Shown here piece by piece: positions 8,911 to 16,800 of a stretch of DNA of 56,466 nucleotides. The notes under the pieces are model-generated. The model did no database searches. It was not told the origin of the DNA and worked only from the letters and a program-made list of their open reading frames with translations. Made by a program: the position numbers and the translations under genes. Source of the stretch: Marine group II euryarchaeote REDSEA-S11_B3N4 (GTDB taxonomy: Archaea; Thermoplasmatota; Poseidoniia; Poseidoniales; Thalassarchaeaceae); assembly GCA_001628485.1 (NCBI GenBank), contig LURR01000014.1, positions 1-56,466 on the forward strand, written 5' to 3'. Within the stretch, counting starts at the first letter, position 1, and each line of letters opens with the position of its first letter.

Positions 8911-10095
8911 ATGGATGACGAGTTTTCAGAACGTGCATTCTCCACCAGAGCCGTCTGGTCTGGAACCAACCACCTGGAGGGCTCCGCAGTCACTCCGATC
9001 TTCACCACATCTACCTATCAGCTAAATGACGACAGGTATAGAGATTGGGCCGATGGTGGCCAGCACTCCCTAATCTACAGTCGCTGGTCGAGTGTTAACT
9101 CCGAGGCTGTGGCTTCGAAGGTAGCCTCGTTGGAGGGAGCCGAGGACGGAGAAACCCTTGCAAGTGGAATGGCAGCGATTTCCTCTACACTCTTATCCAT
9201 GCTCTCGAAGGGTGATCACATGGTTACATCTGCAGATATCTATGGCGGGACATACGGTCTACTAACTTCCGATTTCCCCCGATTTGGAATAGACGTAACG
9301 ATGGCAGACATCAGAGACCCCTCTTCGTTTGAGGCAGCAATAAATGCGAACACCAAAGTACTCTATGTCGAGACAATTACCAATCCTGTACTCAAGGTGT
9401 GTGATTTGGAGGCAATGGCATCAATAGCGAAGGAGCATGGCTTGATTTCTGTTGTCGATAACACATTCGCTACCCCGTGGGCCTGCCAACCGATTTCAAT
9501 GGGGTTCGATGTTGTTATCCACTCAGGAACTAAGTTCCTAAACGGACACACCGATCTGACAGCAGGGATAGTTGTCGGAAGAGCCGATCTCATCGAGGGG
9601 GTATTCAAGACCAAATCCAGACTAGGAGGAACCGCAGACCCCCTCATGTGTTATCTTCTGGAGAGGGGCATGAGAACCCTTCATGCCCGAATGCCAATAC
9701 ACGCATCAAACTCTTCTGAACTAGCTAGAAGACTGGAAGAAAACCCCGAAATCAGTGCTGTCAACCACCCCTCTCTGAAGAGCTATGCTGACTACGAGGT
9801 AGCCAAGCGAATCGTCCCGAATGGGACGGGAATGCTGTCATTTGTAGTAAAAGGTGGGGACGAGAGAGCAATGCGCTTCGTCAGAGCACTCGAAATTATA
9901 TTCGAAGCGACAAGCCTTGGAGGGATTGAGAGCCTAGTTTCTTGCCCGTTCAACACAAGCGATATTTTCGTTCCCGAGGAAGATCGACTAGAGGCTGGAA
10001 TCGTCCCCGGTTTCGTGAGGATGAGCGTGGGAATCGAGGATGTTGATGACCTATGGTCAGACATTGAACAGGCCCTACTGGTCAGCCGGTCCTGA
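8911..10095 (+). CDS. Cystathionine gamma-synthase / methionine gamma-lyase family PLP enzyme
   Basis: A 394-residue enzyme of the Cys/Met metabolism fold-type I family. YSR (57-59) supplies the phosphate-binding Tyr and Arg from the neighbouring subunit. YGGTYGLL (111-118) is the ring-stacking tyrosine motif. VVDNTFATP (181-189) holds the pyridine-nitrogen Asp. HSGTKFLNGHTDL holds the PLP lysine K208. SLGGIESLVSCP near the C-terminus is the substrate-carboxylate loop. Family members act on cystathionine, O-activated homoserine or methionine, and sequence alone does not separate them. Because it sits directly after threonine synthase, O-phosphohomoserine is a plausible substrate, making cystathionine or homocysteine (inference). 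A second paralogue lies at 22136-23278. Confidence 0.85.
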   Translation: MDDEFSERAFSTRAVWSGTNHLEGSAVTPIFTTSTYQLNDDRYRDWADGGQHSLIYSRWSSVNSEAVASKVASLEGAEDGETLASGMAAISSTLLSMLSKGDHMVTSADIYGGTYGLLTSDFPRFGIDVTMADIRDPSSFEAAINANTKVLYVETITNPVLKVCDLEAMASIAKEHGLISVVDNTFATPWACQPISMGFDVVIHSGTKFLNGHTDLTAGIVVGRADLIEGVFKTKSRLGGTADPLMCYLLERGMRTLHARMPIHASNSSELARRLEENPEISAVNHPSLKSYADYEVAKRIVPNGTGMLSFVVKGGDERAMRFVRALEIIFEATSLGGIESLVSCPFNTSDIFVPEEDRLEAGIVPGFVRMSVGIEDVDDLWSDIEQALLVSRS

Positions 10096-10103
10096 CAGGT
10101 GTA

Positions 10104-10730
10104 ATGATGGACGAAACTCTTCTGCTTGCCACTCTTGTGTTCATTATCCCGATGTGCTTCAGCCCCGGGCCAAACAATGTACTCTGCGCTGCTCACGGCT
10201 CACAACACGGATTCAGGGCAACCCTTACACTGATTTCAGGAATGGCTGTAGGTTGGTCAGCTCTGGGCCTGTTCGTAGGTGGGGCTACTGTTTTCATCGA
10301 GAACAACCAGGAGTTCTTCGAGATATTGACTTACGTCGGAGCCGGTTACATTGCTTACCTCTCCTACAAGATCGCGACTTCAAACTCTCTCGAGGATGGT
10401 TCTATCGAGGAAGAGCGTCTTGGGTTCTCGACCGGGGTGGCCATTCAGTTCGTCAACGGAAAGGCGTGGATTCACTTCCTAGTCCTCATGACTACATTCG
10501 GCTCCCTGTTTGGAACTGGATTCTCCGGAAAGGCAATGCTAGTGATAATGAATGTAGTATTCGGACTCCCAGCAGTCATGACCTGGGCTGCATTCGGCAC
10601 GGTCCTACGTAGGGCATTCACTACTCCTCGTTCGGCTACCTTGCTAAACCGAGGGATGGGGGTGTCCTTGTTCGCTGTCGCACTTTGGATAGTGATACCT
10701 CCAGACTACTACAGTATTCTTCTGGGTTGA
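10104..10730 (+). CDS. LysE/RhtB-family amino-acid exporter
   Basis: A 208-residue membrane protein with about six helices. The first helix is followed by the family motif SPGPNNVL (20-27; SPGPN is diagnostic of LysE/RhtB). HGFRATLTLISGMAVGW fits the second conserved block (GxxxGxxxxxG). FVNGKAWIHFLVLMTTFGS fits the LNPKAxLFF block. Relatives export lysine, arginine, homoserine, threonine or cysteine using the proton gradient. It begins 8 bases after the stop of the Cys/Met enzyme and two genes after threonine synthase, so a homoserine/threonine efflux role is a reasonable guess. A T5 run lies just after the stop (10732-10736), perhaps a weak terminator. Confidence 0.9.
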   Translation: MMDETLLLATLVFIIPMCFSPGPNNVLCAAHGSQHGFRATLTLISGMAVGWSALGLFVGGATVFIENNQEFFEILTYVGAGYIAYLSYKIATSNSLEDGSIEEERLGFSTGVAIQFVNGKAWIHFLVLMTTFGSLFGTGFSGKAMLVIMNVVFGLPAVMTWAAFGTVLRRAFTTPRSATLLNRGMGVSLFAVALWIVIPPDYYSILLG

Positions 10731-10738
10731 ATTTTTGG

Positions 10739-10820
10739 TGCAGAGGGCAGGATTCGAACCTGCGAAGCACTACGCACTGGGACCTCATCCCAGCCCCTTT
10801 GACCGCTCGGGTACCTCTGC
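10739..10820 (-). tRNA. tRNA-Leu (anticodon GAG)
   Basis: On the minus strand a complete class II tRNA folds. The acceptor is GCAGAGG paired with CCTCTGC. The D-arm contains the normal GG pair. The anticodon stem CTGGG/CCCAG encloses a loop with GAG at 34-36. A long variable arm (TGCG/CGCA stem) follows, then a T-arm with the standard TTCGAAT loop. The discriminator base is A, as expected for leucine, and CCA is not encoded. It decodes CUC and CUU. No intron is visible. It lies 31 bases after the stop of the 58-residue membrane gene on the same strand, so it may be cotranscribed and processed from that message. Confidence 0.96.
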
Positions 10821-10851
10821 TTGTTAGTCAGTGGGCTTACGCCTGCATATT

Positions 10852-11028
10852 TCAGAGGTATCCTAGCTTCCACAGTACCAAGTAAATGACGGGAGCCAGG
10901 GGCAAGCAAACCGCAAACGCTCTCCTGAAGGCTCTCCACAGTCCGTCTTCCTTTCCTTCTGGTATGCTATCCGCCGCAGCCACTACCAATTCCTCAATTA
11001 TGCCCGCACCGGGACTAATGCTTGTCAT
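10852..11028 (-). CDS. Small single-pass membrane protein, 58 aa
   Basis: A short open frame between tRNA-Leu and the DUF6159-like gene. It encodes 58 residues: an acidic helical N-terminal half (EELVVAAADSIPEGKEDGLW), a basic RRAF turn, and one C-terminal hydrophobic helix (FAVCLPLAPVIYLVLW) ending in KLGYL. The ATG has a convincing Shine-Dalgarno sequence, AGGTGG, 3-4 bases upstream, which overlaps the stop codon of the upstream gene, so translation is probably coupled. The gene would fill an otherwise unexplained 216-base gap. I recognise no family. Basic residues before the helix suggest an N-inside/C-outside tail-anchored orientation. Confidence 0.65.
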   Translation of the reverse strand: MTSISPGAGIIEELVVAAADSIPEGKEDGLWRAFRRAFAVCLPLAPVIYLVLWKLGYL

Positions 11029-11036
11029 ATTCCACC

Positions 11037-11954
11037 TCAGAACCTAATTCCTACTTTGGCGGCCATGGGAGGCGCCTGACCGGTCTTCGCATAGTAGAAC
11101 AAAGATGCCCTATTCACAGCTTCAACCGTCGAAAAGAAAAGGACCGTGAACAATAGCCCCACAGCAAGTACTACGATTCCTAGGATTACCCCAAAATCAC
11201 CTAAGTACATCAGTGGGACGGTTAACGCGATCAGAACGAATATGCATAGAATCATCAGGAGACCGGTTCCGATGTGAGAAGTCACGTCCTCCCCCCAGGT
11301 CCTCTTGAACAAGTCTGTACTCCTGCCCATGCTATCTATTACACCGGCCCTCTCTAGGACAATCATAGGTATCATGAAGAACGTTACAATCCACCAAGCA
11401 ATTCCAAGGATGAAACTAGCCAAGCCCGCCATTACCCTCAGTGGAACCGGAGAGTCATCGCTATGAGAAAGCCCCTCGAGTATCTGGATGAAAAGACCGA
11501 CAGTTCCTGCGATTAGCCCCCAAACTAGAATCTGTGGTAGACACTTCATCGCTTGCCCAATGCCGTATGAGAAGCTTGGATTGGTTCCCGAACTGAGACG
11601 CTCATACGCGCTTGCTACGATAGCTGCGTTCCAGAAGACGGTGATTACAGATACTAACAAGTAGAAGGCGAACCAGATTGCCATGTGTGCGAATACCAAC
11701 GCACTGCCACATTCGTCGTCGACGCACTCCGGGTTGGGGGCGATAGCATCCAGACCGACCGAGCCCGATATCGCTGCCCCTATTGCTACGAGAGAAAATA
11801 GAGCGGACAGGAATGTGTACACGAGTAACTCTGGGTCTGACCAGACCACTGCAATTCCCAGTTTAGTAATCTTCCAACCTCGAGAGATTCTCTGGCCAAT
11901 CCCAATTCTTCGACCTCCTCGGTGGATCATCCAACTATCGCCTGTGGTAACCAT
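11037..11954 (-). CDS. Polytopic membrane protein, DUF6159-like
   Basis: A 305-residue protein with about six membrane helices. The N-terminus has the pattern basic GRRIGIGQRISRGWKITK, then a WSDPELLVYTFLSALFSLV helix, as in DUF6159-type proteins where a Trp-rich amphipathic segment precedes NPELLxFPLxS. A short extracytoplasmic Cys-containing loop (ECVDDECG) follows helix 2 and could hold a disulfide. The second half contains IVTFFMIPMIVLERAGVIDSMGRSTDLFKRTWGED, a cytoplasmic signature common in this family. The function is unknown. It starts 9 bases after the MOSC gene stop. Its own stop overlaps the ribosome-binding site of the 58-residue gene. Confidence 0.65.
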   Translation of the reverse strand: MVTTGDSWMIHRGGRRIGIGQRISRGWKITKLGIAVVWSDPELLVYTFLSALFSLVAIGAAISGSVGLDAIAPNPECVDDECGSALVFAHMAIWFAFYLLVSVITVFWNAAIVASAYERLSSGTNPSFSYGIGQAMKCLPQILVWGLIAGTVGLFIQILEGLSHSDDSPVPLRVMAGLASFILGIAWWIVTFFMIPMIVLERAGVIDSMGRSTDLFKRTWGEDVTSHIGTGLLMILCIFVLIALTVPLMYLGDFGVILGIVVLAVGLLFTVLFFSTVEAVNRASLFYYAKTGQAPPMAAKVGIRF

Positions 11955-11963
11955 GGCAGAAAT

Positions 11964-12440
11964 CTACCGGTCAGGAGTAATAACGATATTCACGGAATCC
12001 CCTATGGAGACCCTACCTTCTCGTAAAACACGTGCTAGCCACCTCGACCAACCGTACTCTTGATCATGGTCGACTCTGTCAAATCGCCTTCCTATGAAGG
12101 ACCCGCCAATCTTCGAGCAGGGCGCACAAGGCTCGCTAAGCTCAAGCACTACGTCGCCAATCTCCAAGCGCGCCCCCTCAGAAAGTGAATCCCACTCCAC
12201 TCCTCGAATCGTCAGATTCTCACCCGTAGACCCGATCTCTATCGGGTGACCCTCATGCTTCAGTCGCTCGATTATCTCTAGAGAGAAGATACAGACTGCT
12301 CTATCTGTATCCCCGCCCCTACCGTCCCGGAACCTATTGAAATCGCCCTCTACTCCTCTCTTCATGATTTCCGCGGACTCAACTCTGGACTTAGGCACAC
12401 CTCCGCTGCTCACATTAATCGAGTGGACCTCTCCGCTCAT
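11964..12440 (-). CDS. MOSC-domain protein
   Basis: A 158-residue stand-alone MOSC domain. The N-terminus GEVHSINVSSGGVPK is the common strand with a KxPV-like turn. DFNRFRDGRGGDTDRAVCIFS contains the conserved HGGxDxAV-type motif (here RGGDTDRAV). STGENLTIRGV is the GENLT motif. The presumed molybdenum-liganding cysteine lies in SEPCAPCSKI. MOSC proteins carry sulfur-cofactor chemistry or detoxify N-hydroxylated compounds with molybdenum cofactor. Single-domain versions have mostly unknown substrates. Its ATG overlaps the stop of the upstream phosphotransferase by four bases (ATGA). A MobA-like gene elsewhere in the window (24525-25082) is consistent with molybdenum cofactor use. Confidence 0.85.
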   Translation of the reverse strand: MSGEVHSINVSSGGVPKSRVESAEIMKRGVEGDFNRFRDGRGGDTDRAVCIFSLEIIERLKHEGHPIEIGSTGENLTIRGVEWDSLSEGARLEIGDVVLELSEPCAPCSKIGGSFIGRRFDRVDHDQEYGWSRWLARVLREGRVSIGDSVNIVITPDR

Positions 12441-13390
12441 AGTGACGCCTCTGAGAAATCAAATTCGACCTCCAGCCTATCAATCATTTCCAAGTACCGC
12501 CTGGAGAGACTTTCATCTGGTTCCTTCAGATTGTGCTTCCAAAACCTCCAACAAGCAATTGCTAGAGTGGCGTATCTGTGCATTTCCGGCATGACTCTCC
12601 ACTCCTCGTCACTAAGCCTCCTTACGCTTTGGTAACCCTGAATTAGGGAATTCCAGCGACCGGATATCGGTCTATTCCCTTCCCAACCGAATCCTACGAA
12701 GGCCATTGCTATATCAAAGCACATTGGCCCAATCCATGCCTCCTCCAGGTCAAGGATAGCGCAGACCCGACCTGACTCACCAATCACATTGTCTGGAAAT
12801 AGGTCACCATGAAGAACCCCCGTAGGTAAAACATCAGAGACAATACTTCTGAGATGTTTTGACTCATCGGCTAGCAATCGTCCGAAAGAGCCCCCTCCTT
12901 CCATCCTAGTTGAAAGAGTGATAACCTCTTCGAAGAGTACGAAACCCATCCTGTACTCTCGAGGGAAGCACTCCGCATCAGGTATAGAATGCATCCTAGC
13001 AAGGGTCTCTCCCAAGCTCCGGAGAGAATCTTCGTCAGAGCCAAGAAAACCTCCCTTCACGAATGGTAGCAACGTCCAAGCAAAACCGTCCTTGACTGCA
13101 ACATAGTGTCCATCAAGCATTTGGATCGGCACGGTAGTTGGGATCCCATGAGAATCGAGATGCAAGTGCCGTTTTATGACCCTGCTCACCTCATCTAAGG
13201 TATTTGCAAACCATGCCTTTAGTACGACCTCAGAGCCATCCAAGAGCCTAAGGTGAAAGTTGCTGTTGTCCCACCCACCCTCCAAACTTACCATCGTATC
13301 CAAGTCCGAAAGGCCCGCCATGGAGAGAAGCCAACGAGCATCTTCTGCTTCGACCCGGTTATTCACGGATATCCCCAGTATGCCCCTCAT
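12437..13390 (-). CDS. APH-fold phosphotransferase, homoserine kinase type II-like
   Basis: A 317-residue kinase of the aminoglycoside/choline/homoserine kinase fold. GGWDNSNFHL (38-47) forms the nucleotide loop. K58 in VVLKAW is the ATP lysine. LHGDLFPDNV (193-202) has the catalytic D196 and N201, and D214 in ILDLEEA is the metal Asp. LFPDN after the HGD and the ENSNF-like loop are typical of homoserine kinase type II (ThrB). Threonine synthase at 7816 would use its product, O-phosphohomoserine. The pair is not in one operon, so the assignment stays tentative against other small-molecule kinases of the fold. It overlaps the MOSC start by four bases. Confidence 0.7.
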   Translation of the reverse strand: MRGILGISVNNRVEAEDARWLLSMAGLSDLDTMVSLEGGWDNSNFHLRLLDGSEVVLKAWFANTLDEVSRVIKRHLHLDSHGIPTTVPIQMLDGHYVAVKDGFAWTLLPFVKGGFLGSDEDSLRSLGETLARMHSIPDAECFPREYRMGFVLFEEVITLSTRMEGGGSFGRLLADESKHLRSIVSDVLPTGVLHGDLFPDNVIGESGRVCAILDLEEAWIGPMCFDIAMAFVGFGWEGNRPISGRWNSLIQGYQSVRRLSDEEWRVMPEMHRYATLAIACWRFWKHNLKEPDESLSRRYLEMIDRLEVEFDFSEASL

Positions 13391-13430
13391 ATTGCTTCTT
13401 CTCTCCGGTTATGACTTAACTTAGTGCCTG

Positions 13431-14279
13431 TTGGGAGACTACGTGGCAAAACCAATTGTGGTAGTTGGGATGCATCGAAGCGGTACCAGCCTTGTCTCCA
13501 GACTGCTCGATAAATTAGGCATACTAATGGGACGAGATTTACAGGAGGACCATGAGTCGAAGTTCTTTATTGGTCTAAATAAATGGATTTACGCCAATGC
13601 TGGAGCCGATTGGGCCCGTCCCGAGGCACTATCCGAGCTGATAGATTTCGAGCCAGCAAGAGAGAAGGTCGTTCAATACTTGATAACCAGACTGTCCAGC
13701 AGAGCCAGTAAGAAGTTCTCAGGTAGGGCTCTCAAGAACGGAGTTTTCGATATTTCTGAGCCTTGGGGATGGAAAGATCCACGAACAGGTCCTGCACTAC
13801 CTATTTGGCTATCCATCTGGCCAGAGATGAGAATCGTTCACGTTATGAGGCACGGAGTGGATGTGGCAGCCAGCCTCCATACGAGGAGCAATAGGAACTG
13901 GGATGCAGACTCAGACAGGTTCGAGAAATGGCTCCCAATTTATCGATGGAGAAGGAGCCAGCTCCCAATAAGGAGGGGTCAAAGGGCTGCAACGCTCGAG
14001 AACGCCCTCGATTTCTGGGCGGAACAGGTAAGCATCGAGAACTCGATAATTGGTCAAAGGGAAGAAGTCCTTAGAATTAGGTTTGAGGATATACTCAGTC
14101 AACCGGAAATGAAGATATCAGAAATTGCTGAGTTCGCAGGCTCTTCGATAAGTCCTGATATGCTAGAGGAAATGACCTCAAGCCTAGACCCGAGTAGAGC
14201 ATTCTCCCACAGGGAAGATAGAGAACTATTGGAATTCGCAGAACAGAACGCAGAGTTATTAGCAAATTTCGGTTACTGA
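13431..14279 (+). CDS. Sulfotransferase-family protein
   Basis: A 282-residue protein with a PAPS-type P-loop near the N-terminus (VVVGMHRSGTSLVSRLL, about 10-26). A second PAPS contact follows the strand RIVHVMRHGVDVAASL, where R and S would bind the 3'-phosphate. WGWKDPRTG (about 116-124) is common in bacterial sulfotransferase-3-like proteins. It probably transfers sulfate from PAPS to a surface glycan or lipid, but the acceptor is unknown. The start is TTG at 13431; a GTG at 13443 is an alternative. It diverges from the kinase gene and converges on a second sulfotransferase with a 7-base overlap of the 3' ends. Confidence 0.82.
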   Translation: MGDYVAKPIVVVGMHRSGTSLVSRLLDKLGILMGRDLQEDHESKFFIGLNKWIYANAGADWARPEALSELIDFEPAREKVVQYLITRLSSRASKKFSGRALKNGVFDISEPWGWKDPRTGPALPIWLSIWPEMRIVHVMRHGVDVAASLHTRSNRNWDADSDRFEKWLPIYRWRRSQLPIRRGQRAATLENALDFWAEQVSIENSIIGQREEVLRIRFEDILSQPEMKISEIAEFAGSSISPDMLEEMTSSLDPSRAFSHREDRELLEFAEQNAELLANFGY

Positions 14280-15190
14280 GATCTCCTTTGTATTTCATTA
14301 ACCCAGGCAGATACATCAAATCCAGTCTGCGAACCAAAATAGACCAAATCCTCTCTTAGCTCTTCTCCGCATGATCTGTAGTGATTGTCATTCAAAGCCT
14401 GAAAAAATCCTTTACGACTGAGTATGGGAAATCTGTAAATGTTCCAGTCTCTTTTCTGTAGATATCGAACGATTGGCCTCTTGAGAAAGCTAGGAATTAG
14501 TGAGAACAGAGATTTTGCTGCTACACCGACCCTCGACAGGGGGCGCCTCGCCTTTGCAGAGTTTGCGTGTCTATCCATGTCAAACTCGTACTCCCAACTT
14601 CCAAGACCAAGAAACTCTCCAATTTCGTTGAGAACCTGTTTTGGTTCACCTCTCATTCTTGAACTGTCAACTATTAAGAATCTCGAGCGATCGAATTTGT
14701 CCAACCATTTCTCCATAGAAGAACCGTAAAACGAATCGACTCTAAGACTCTCATCGTCCCATGCTTTCTCGAAACTACTCCAATCACGGCCTGCCTTCTC
14801 TGCTTCTCCTGTGTTCCTGACCATGTTCCAATGACTCACCGCCCTCGACACCGGCTCTCTGAGACATAGAATGAACTTGGCTTTCGGGAACCTCTCCGAT
14901 ATCCTACTGGGAGCAATCGGACAACCGAACGTATGAACAGACGCATCCATTCTTAGACCAGAGCCAGAAAAGAAACTATCGTACTCTGACCAGTTTGGCT
15001 CAACATCATCTCTAACGAAGGTCCCCTTGTGTGACGCTACCAGATTCGGCTCTTTTGGATTTGAAAGCGTGATGTTGGGATTTTGGTCCATTACATGAGC
15101 CAGCCAAGTGGTTCCAGCTTTGGGCGCCCCCACTAGGAAAATATCCACTTCTTCCCACGCTCCGCAACATGTCCAGCAAAGCCATGACAT
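14273..15190 (-). CDS. Sulfotransferase domain protein
   Basis: A 305-residue protein with the classical sulfotransferase signature. DIFLVGAPKAGTTWLAHVM (about 16-34) holds the 5'-phosphosulfate loop PKAGTTW. FILCLREPVSRAVSHW (about 105-120) is the 3'-phosphate-binding RxPxxRAxSxW motif. RFLIVDSSRMRGEPKQVLNEIGEFLGL near the C-terminus is the usual xxExLxxxP-type cap. These enzymes move sulfate from PAPS to carbohydrates. The ATG at 15190 was selected because sequence upstream of it has no family match. It diverges from a glycosyltransferase (73-base gap), so sulfated glycan assembly is likely. Confidence 0.88.
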   Translation of the reverse strand: MSWLCWTCCGAWEEVDIFLVGAPKAGTTWLAHVMDQNPNITLSNPKEPNLVASHKGTFVRDDVEPNWSEYDSFFSGSGLRMDASVHTFGCPIAPSRISERFPKAKFILCLREPVSRAVSHWNMVRNTGEAEKAGRDWSSFEKAWDDESLRVDSFYGSSMEKWLDKFDRSRFLIVDSSRMRGEPKQVLNEIGEFLGLGSWEYEFDMDRHANSAKARRPLSRVGVAAKSLFSLIPSFLKRPIVRYLQKRDWNIYRFPILSRKGFFQALNDNHYRSCGEELREDLVYFGSQTGFDVSAWVNEIQRRSQ

Positions 15191-15263
15191 TTCATTTTCA
15201 TCATGAAACCCTGTCCATGTGAAGCATATGCCTATAACGAAAATTCTCGCCATTTGCGGATAT

Positions 15264-16424
15264 ATGCACATCCTAGTGTTGACACGGTCGACCCTTCACC
15301 ACGGATTCGGAGGCTTTCAGAGGCAATGCACTGACCTCTGTGAGGGCTTCGTCAAGATGGGGCACAAAGTCACGGTACTGACTACTGCACACCCTGATGG
15401 CGAGGAGAAACTGGAAGGTGCAGGATACATTATCCACTTCCTCCACCCCTCAAAACCAAAGCGCCTCTCTCGAGGATGGTTCAAGCAGACAAGGAAGATG
15501 GTTGTAGACATCCACAGTGAGACGCCAATTGATGTCATTCATAGCAACGAATTTGCTGGATTTGGAATCACTCCATGGGCCAGGAAGAACAACATCCCTA
15601 TTGCCCTGCTTTGCCATGGTTCTTTGCGATCAGAGCTTCTTTCGTTCCTAGCATCCGCAGACAGGCGCCCAAGGTACTGGCACTGGTTGGTTCTGACTCC
15701 ACTTCATCTGATTAGACGATATTTCCTGTGGGAGATTCCCATGAGGAGGGCAGTATCCAGGATTATTCTGGTCACTCCTACTATTGAAGCAGACTTCCGA
15801 GCCTTCTGCAAGGGGAAGGTTCAGGTTATAGAGAATGGAATTACCCTACCAGAAAAGCCAACTAAAAATATAGCAGGACCTACTTTGAAACTCCTTTGCA
15901 CGGGTCGTGCAGACAGACAGAAGGGATTCCAGATGGCAATTAAGGCAATGGGCAAACTACCGGATTTGGACCTACACTTGGATATAGTTGGATCTGGTGA
16001 CTATCTCCCAGAAATGAAGAGGCTAGTAGAGAGAATGGGACTGGGCAACAGAGTTACTTTCAGAGGTAGGGTCGATGATGATGAACTGTACAGTCTATAC
16101 TCATCGGCCGACATTTACCTTATTCCTACACTGAGGTACGAGGGTCTTCCCCTGGCCCTCTTAGAGTCCATGGCTCATGGGATTCCGACCATATCCTCAA
16201 ACATAGGTGGGAACTCAGATGTTATTACGCACGAGAAGGATGGACTTTTCGTTAAACCTGGTGATTTGGACGAACTTGTCGCGGCTATCAGTCTGCTAGA
16301 AAAGAATCCAGATTTACGGAACTCACTCGGAAAGGAGGCTAGAAAAACTACAGAGAGGAGGTTCGACAAGGAGAGAATGGTTAGAGACACAGAGTTAGTA
16401 TTGAGGCAAATAACGAGCCCCTAG
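15264..16424 (+). CDS. Glycosyltransferase family 4 protein
   Basis: A 386-residue GT-B glycosyltransferase. The N-terminal domain starts with MHILVLTRSTLHHGFGG and a Gly-rich nucleotide-proximal loop. The C-terminal domain contains LLCTGRADRQKGFQMAIKA, the GSGDYLPEMKRLVERMGL stretch, and the retaining-GT signature EGLPLALLESMAHGIPTISS with the EX7E glutamates. It would transfer a sugar from an NDP-sugar to a glycan, lipid or protein glycan chain. There is no signal peptide or membrane helix, so it acts on the cytoplasmic face. It shares a divergent promoter region with a sulfotransferase and is followed by a small membrane protein 19 bases downstream. Confidence 0.9.
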   Translation: MHILVLTRSTLHHGFGGFQRQCTDLCEGFVKMGHKVTVLTTAHPDGEEKLEGAGYIIHFLHPSKPKRLSRGWFKQTRKMVVDIHSETPIDVIHSNEFAGFGITPWARKNNIPIALLCHGSLRSELLSFLASADRRPRYWHWLVLTPLHLIRRYFLWEIPMRRAVSRIILVTPTIEADFRAFCKGKVQVIENGITLPEKPTKNIAGPTLKLLCTGRADRQKGFQMAIKAMGKLPDLDLHLDIVGSGDYLPEMKRLVERMGLGNRVTFRGRVDDDELYSLYSSADIYLIPTLRYEGLPLALLESMAHGIPTISSNIGGNSDVITHEKDGLFVKPGDLDELVAAISLLEKNPDLRNSLGKEARKTTERRFDKERMVRDTELVLRQITSP

Positions 16425-16443
16425 TGGAAGTCAGGGCGTTTAG

Positions 16444-16800
16444 TTGAATAATCCTAGACCGCCCCCTTGGATTGTGGTCGACCTAGCATCTATGGTATTT
16501 GGCGAATTCCAAGACGAACTTACTTCTGTGTTCGGCGATATAATCGGGTGGGCCATTGGTCACGTCATCCTATTCCTGTCTTTAGGAGCCATTATACTTG
16601 GTATTAGGGAACGAAACCACATCATTAACAATTCAGGGCTTGGAAGGAGCCATGCTTTGGACCTCTGCGTTTTCTTGCTTCTGACAGCCGTACTATATTT
16701 CGTCTACACAACTATTTTCCAGTTCGAATCCGTCGCTTCGTGGGCCCTTGCTGCAACTTCTTCACTTTCACTGAGGTGGATGGTAACCGTTCTAGGCTAA
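16444..16800 (+). CDS. Small membrane protein, three helices
   Basis: A 118-residue hydrophobic protein that I do not recognise. An amphipathic N-terminus (PRPPPWIVVDLASMVFG) precedes helix 1 (GWAIGHVILFLSLGAIILGI). A positively charged loop (RERNH) follows, then helix 2 (LDLCVFLLLTAVLYFVY) and a third weak helix near the C-terminus (SWALAATSSLSLRWMVTV). The start is TTG at 16444; ATG at 16492 would give a 102-residue version that keeps the helices. It follows a glycosyltransferase closely and converges with a 4-base overlap on the next envelope protein. Confidence 0.55.
   Translation: MNNPRPPPWIVVDLASMVFGEFQDELTSVFGDIIGWAIGHVILFLSLGAIILGIRERNHIINNSGLGRSHALDLCVFLLLTAVLYFVYTTIFQFESVASWALAATSSLSLRWMVTVLG

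Noticed and set aside
10709-10939. Minus-strand 76-residue frame
   Set aside because: It runs straight through tRNA-Leu and overlaps the better-supported 58-residue gene in another frame.
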